DNA of 64,000 nucleotides from Coprinus comatus (Eukaryota; Basidiomycota; Agaricomycetes; Agaricales; Agaricaceae): assembly GCA_034638255.1 (NCBI GenBank), contig JAWPGT010000002.1, forward strand, positions 124,001-188,000. The letters are read 5' to 3'. Below are positions 60,396 through 64,000 of the stretch, one piece after another. The notes below the pieces were generated by a model. The model ran no database searches. It had not been told where the DNA came from and saw only the letters and a list, made by a program, of their open reading frames with translations. A program made the translations under genes and the position numbers. How positions within the stretch are numbered: the stretch's first letter is position 1; every line of letters starts with the position of its first letter.

Positions 60396-62684
60396 ATGAA
60401 CCACCACCCTCAGCGGCCAGTGTTAGTCCGCCCCGCACACGCCATGACCCCCTTTGCCGCCCCCCAGCGCCGGCCGCCACAACAACCACAGATGAACCAG
60501 CAGAACCGCCAGCCTCCACAACAGCAATATAGACAACCTCCACAGAGCTACCAGTTCCCGACGCCGGCCCAGCAGCTGGACCACATGAACCAATCTCCGA
60601 ACGACGCAAGCCAGTTTGCCATGCCTCCTCCTCTCCCTACCCCTCCAAAGCAACCCAATCCCCAGTCAAACCCCCGCCAGCAACACCACCATCCAAGGCC
60701 TCCTCCTCCCCTCCCTCTCAGGCCCCCTCCCCCATCCATACATCCTACCCCAGAAATAGCAGCAGCCATGCAGAGGTACATCTCTTCTACTCACCCTTTC
60801 TCCATCCTAACAACACAACCAGACAACCACCTCCTCTTCTTGGCCAGGGTCAGGGCGTCACACGTCTCCTCCAGTTCAGCAACATCCTTGCGAGCGAAGT
60901 ACAGACAGTCAGTCGCCCCCTTTCACAATCTCTCTCCCACTCATCTCCAGCAGAAACTACAGCTCGCATGGTGGAGAGAAGTCATAAAAGAATACTTTAC
61001 TCCAAAGGCTTACATGAAGCTATCCCTCTGGAAGGACAACCAGCACAAAGAGGCAAAGCCTTTGGTACGTCCCTCTCTTTCCCATTACTCTCCAACTCAC
61101 ACCTTATCCAGAGGTCGGAGTCCCCATTCTCCCCCGTCTCTTCCTTGTAACAGCCCAGTCAGGCGTAAAGTCCATGTCCATCTCCCTAGACGGCGCACGC
61201 GAACGTTCAATAGCACAGGGCCACTCCGTCGTAGAGTGTGTCTCCGCAATCTGGACATTTAGATACAACAATGGCTACGTAGTCAACCTTCGCGGCAGCC
61301 TCTCGGCCCATATCATCATCACATCCAACCCATCTCCAGGTCTTCCTCCGTACCCAGCACACCCGCAATACATATACAAGTTTGATGAATTCGTCTTTGA
61401 TGCAAACTACCACGACAAGATCATCTCCATCGACGCAATCATGGGTCATCGCATGCCAGAACCATCTAAAAGTCCATGGATGAGACACCCCCCAACTCCA
61501 AATTTGAATGGACAACCGACTCTACTAGTGCAGAAGAGGACAAACGATGGGAAGAGCCCAGAATCATGATTGAGCATTGCTCCATCCCCGGAGAGCCAGT
61601 CAATGCGTTTGGCATTCCACAGGCAACTATGCGCTGTTTAGAGGTACATATATATATATTGCCTTTTATCTCCTATACGCTGCTCATCCCTATCAGTTGG
61701 CAGAAAGCATAGTATCTATGACTGATCTCGTAGAATATGCAAAACAATTTCAACTAGGTCCTCTAGGTAACGTCATCCACTATTTTTTTCGTTTTAACAT
61801 TTTTGAATTTGCATAACAGAGGCTCTTAAATCATTCGCTACCAAAATCAAACAAGGCAATCCTCCGACATTCCCTCAAGATCCATCATCATCTGTGACTT
61901 CAACGACTCATCCTCAGATGGGTATCTATCAGAATGAACATCCACAACCGCAGCAGCAGCACAGCAACACCAACAACAACACCAACACCAACAACACCAA
62001 CAACAACAACAACACCAACACCAACACCAACAACACCAAAACCCACAGCAGCAGCATCAACACCAGCAACACCAGCAACATCATCATCAACAACAACAAC
62101 ACCCGCATGCACCTCCGCCATTCGGTACATCTGCTACTTCCTTATATAATACTAATGCTTCCACAACAATCGTTCCTCAAATGTCTTCAACGGATTCACC
62201 ACAAGGTGGCTCTGGGATGAATTCTGCTATGAATTCACCGCATAAACAACACAAGACGATACCTCAGCAACAGCAACAACAACATCCACATACACCTGGA
62301 ATGCAACAGCAAACACTCCAGCAACAACAGCAACAACAAGGGCTAATAGGAGGGATGGGAGGAGGAGGGTCAGGGTCAGGGTCAATGGGAGCAACACCAA
62401 CGATGGCAAATGCAAATGTGACTGTGAGTGGTAGTGGAGGTGGAGGAGTTATTATGAATAATAATGGAACTATGACTTCATCCCCATCTGTTTCATCTTC
62501 TAATGGGACCGTCAACACAAACCCCAATACAAATACAAATACACCTTCGTTGGGAAATGCGACGTTGAAGAGGAAACAAGGTGATGCTAGTTCACCAGCT
62601 TTGCCGGAACAGACTACTGGGGGGAATAAGAGACAAGCTCAGGGAAGAGTAAAGAAAGGGAGAAGTGGACCTGGAGGTGGTTAA
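60396..62684 (+). CDS. LIM-domain-binding (LDB/Adn1/PtaB) family transcriptional co-regulator
   Basis: Proteins of this family lack DNA binding and bridge transcription factors; fungal members control adhesion, biofilm and development. The start at 60396 gives MNHHPQRPVLVRPAHAMTPF, followed by a Pro/Gln-rich arm. The conserved LIM-binding domain reads THPFSILTTQPDNHLLFLAR, LQQKLQLAWWREVIKEYFTP, MKLSLWKDNQHKEAKPFEIG, PILPRLFLVTAQSGVKSMSI, then WTFRYNNGYVVNLRGSLSAH, YKFDEFVFDANYHDKIISID and EEPRIMIEHCSIPGEPVNAF. Intron 61472..61533 (62 nt) repairs an apparent frame break. The C-terminal exon must be read in the Gln/His frame (61951-62104), joined by a short intron, and then runs GGMGGGGSGSGSMG to NKRQAQGRVKKGRSGPGGG, a basic tail that could be nuclear-localising. 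Exon edges around 61930-61970 are uncertain. Confidence 0.82.
61951..62104. repeat. CAA/CAC/CAG trinucleotide tract (Gln/His in the coding frame)
   Basis: About 150 bases of imperfect CAA, CAC and CAG units inside the last exon of the LDB-family gene. All three plus-strand frames are open here (Gln/His, Asn/Thr and Thr/Pro). The Gln/His frame continues into MSSTDSPQGGSGMNS and to the protein end, so it is taken as the real one. A second Gln tract follows at 62262-62340. Confidence 0.85.
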
Positions 62685-64000
62685 TGTTTTTTTGTTGTTG
62701 TTTTGGATCTCTCTCTCTCTCTCTCGCCTAAACTCCGGCACTCGATACTCGATACTCGACACCCTTACTTTCTTTGTCTTTCTTTTATGCATGCATGTAC
62801 GCATGTAATCCATCTCTCCATGCTTTCCATTTTTATCCCATTATCGCGTTTTATGGCACAATTAGACCTCTCCTCGAAATCAAAACCTCCAAAACTTAAT
62901 ATTGCGTTCCCCCTTCTTTTGCTTTGTCATTCTTGTTACCGAACACTCGATCTCTCCAAGATATATGGGACAAGGTTAAATGACAAATTTACAATTAAAT
63001 TTTAAAAAAAAGGAAACACTCCGTCTTCTTTCTTACCCGAATCCCGATAACACTCAACATCCAACACCAAAATACCCAACACCCAACACCCAACACCCCA
63101 AACACCCAACACCCGACACCTGACACTCAATATCCAACGCTCAACGCCCAATACCAACTCGCCTTCAACCCCCGCGCTACCTCCCCCCGCCCCTTTTTTT
63201 TAGTCGTTTTCAGTTTCAAAAGATTTATTTATGTGTTTTTTTCTTTTGCTCTTCTCTCACTCAATATTCCTTTTAAATCAATTTCAGATCTCTATCTTTC
63301 TGTCTTTTTTTTTTTTTGTCTCTGTCTCTGTTTCTCTCATTTACTCTCTCTCTCTCTCTCTCGATATGCTGTTGATACATGTAATTGTACGCATTTCTTT
63401 CTTGCTTTTCCGTTCTTTTTTTCATTTTGATTTTGATTTTTTGAAGAGTTTTTAGTTTTAGTCAAAAAAGATTTTAAGTTTTAAGAAGGGTTAAGATTAC
63501 TGGTGGAAATATCTAGGAACATTGGTGAAAGCTAAAAGCTAAAAAGCTGGAAGTTGGAAGTTGGAGTTGGAGCTATGGGGAAGATTTATGGGGAAGGGGG
63601 AAGGTTATGGAAAACCGGAAGGAGAACGAGAACGAGAACGAGAAGGAAAAAGGGGTTTTTTTTCTTGGATGTGGAAAGTGAAGTAGTTTGTACTGCTAAT
63701 TCTTTTTTTTCTCTTTTTTTTCTCTAACGTTTTTTTGTTGTTTTTTTGTGTGATGTAATTGTGGTATACTTTACGTATTAGTTCTTTTTTTTTTTTGATA
63801 CACCCTTGCTCTTTAGATATTTACTTGTTTTTTTTTGGTGTTTGTGGTTTTCTTCGTTCTTTTTTTTTTTTTTTGAAAAGAGTGTTAAGTGAATATTTGA
63901 ATATTGAATGAGTTATAAGTTTTCTCTCTTAAGTTATGTATGTATGTTAGAGAGCTTTTGTTTTTGATGCGATATGTATCCGTGTAAACTTCATCATCAT
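62685..64000. other. Region downstream of the LDB-family gene
   Basis: A long T-rich and CT-rich region with (CT)n microsatellites at 62708-62725 and 63340-63361, poly-T runs, and a tract of CCAACAC-like units at 63051-63156. It probably contains a long 3' UTR of the LDB-family gene. Small open frames here are low-complexity and not supported. I see no further gene before the window edge. Confidence 0.45.
63051..63156 (+). repeat. CCAACACC-type short tandem repeat
   Basis: About 100 bases of imperfect repeats of CAACACC/CCAACAC units, degenerating on both sides. It resembles a weaker ACACCCAA-rich patch at about 43350-43405. Likely slippage-derived. Confidence 0.7.

Noticed and set aside
60394..60781. 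Gly/Arg/Val-rich minus-strand open frames
   Set aside because: They mirror the Pro/Gln-rich arm of the LDB-family protein and have no independent support.
61471..61569. Apparent frameshift at a six-C run in the LDB-family gene
   Set aside because: A 62-nt GT-AG intron (61472..61533) in matching phase joins the frames as EPSK|KEDKRWEEP, so no error needs to be assumed.
61894..62220. Asn/Thr-rich 108-residue frame
   Set aside because: It is an alternative reading of the CAA/CAC array; the Gln/His frame is the one that continues to the conserved-looking C-terminus.

Overview
The window reads as nuclear DNA of a basidiomycete fungus, most likely an Agaricomycete. The evidence is genes broken by many short introns (about 45-70 nt, GT-AG with CTRAC/CTAAT-like branch sites), AT-leaning intergenic DNA, and a gene set that fits: an S9A prolyl oligopeptidase, an eukaryotic-type cyclopropane-fatty-acid synthase homologue, tandem cysteine-rich GPI-anchored proteins and an UNC-104 kinesin. 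There is no operon structure, rRNA, tRNA, CRISPR array or intact transposon that I can support. All exon boundaries were read by eye from reading frame and GT/AG signals.

Left part (1-10.4 kb): the 5' two thirds of the cap-binding subunit CBP80 runs off the left edge. It is divergent from an intron-less, mitochondrial-looking helical-repeat protein. Next come a mitochondrial IF-3-like factor with an unresolved frame change, a decayed membrane-protein gene, and the FAD/folate carrier FLX1. Four of these five loci are mitochondrial or likely so. A gene-poor stretch (10.4-14.85 kb) follows.

Middle part (14.85-32.3 kb): prolyl oligopeptidase; a gene remnant; the tRNA wobble deaminase TAD2; two tandem paralogues of a small secreted Cys-rich GPI family; a cytochrome b5-acyl-CoA dehydrogenase fusion; the RAD16-type SNF2/RING repair ATPase; the mitochondrial peptidase ICP55; and a single-pass membrane protein.

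Right-middle part (33.6-49 kb): an APC-superfamily amino acid/choline-type permease, translation factor eIF5B, the ARF-like GTPase ARL2, about 5 kb of gene-poor DNA holding a degenerate duplication, and the cyclopropane-fatty-acid-synthase homologue with a clear TATA box.

Right part (52.5-64 kb): kinesin-3 (UNC-104/KIF1) whose ATP-binding loop is spread over three micro-exons, the rRNA-processing protein IMP3, and, only 27 bp away in divergent orientation, a LIM-domain-binding (LDB) family transcriptional co-regulator with long Gln/His tracts.

Most genes are core eukaryotic functions, and I see no convincing multi-gene novel system. The most unusual items are the micro-exon P-loop of the kinesin, GC-AG introns (one arising in only one of two tandem duplicates), the 27-bp IMP3/LDB divergent promoter centred on CACGTG, and the recurrence of CACGTG shortly upstream of several start codons.
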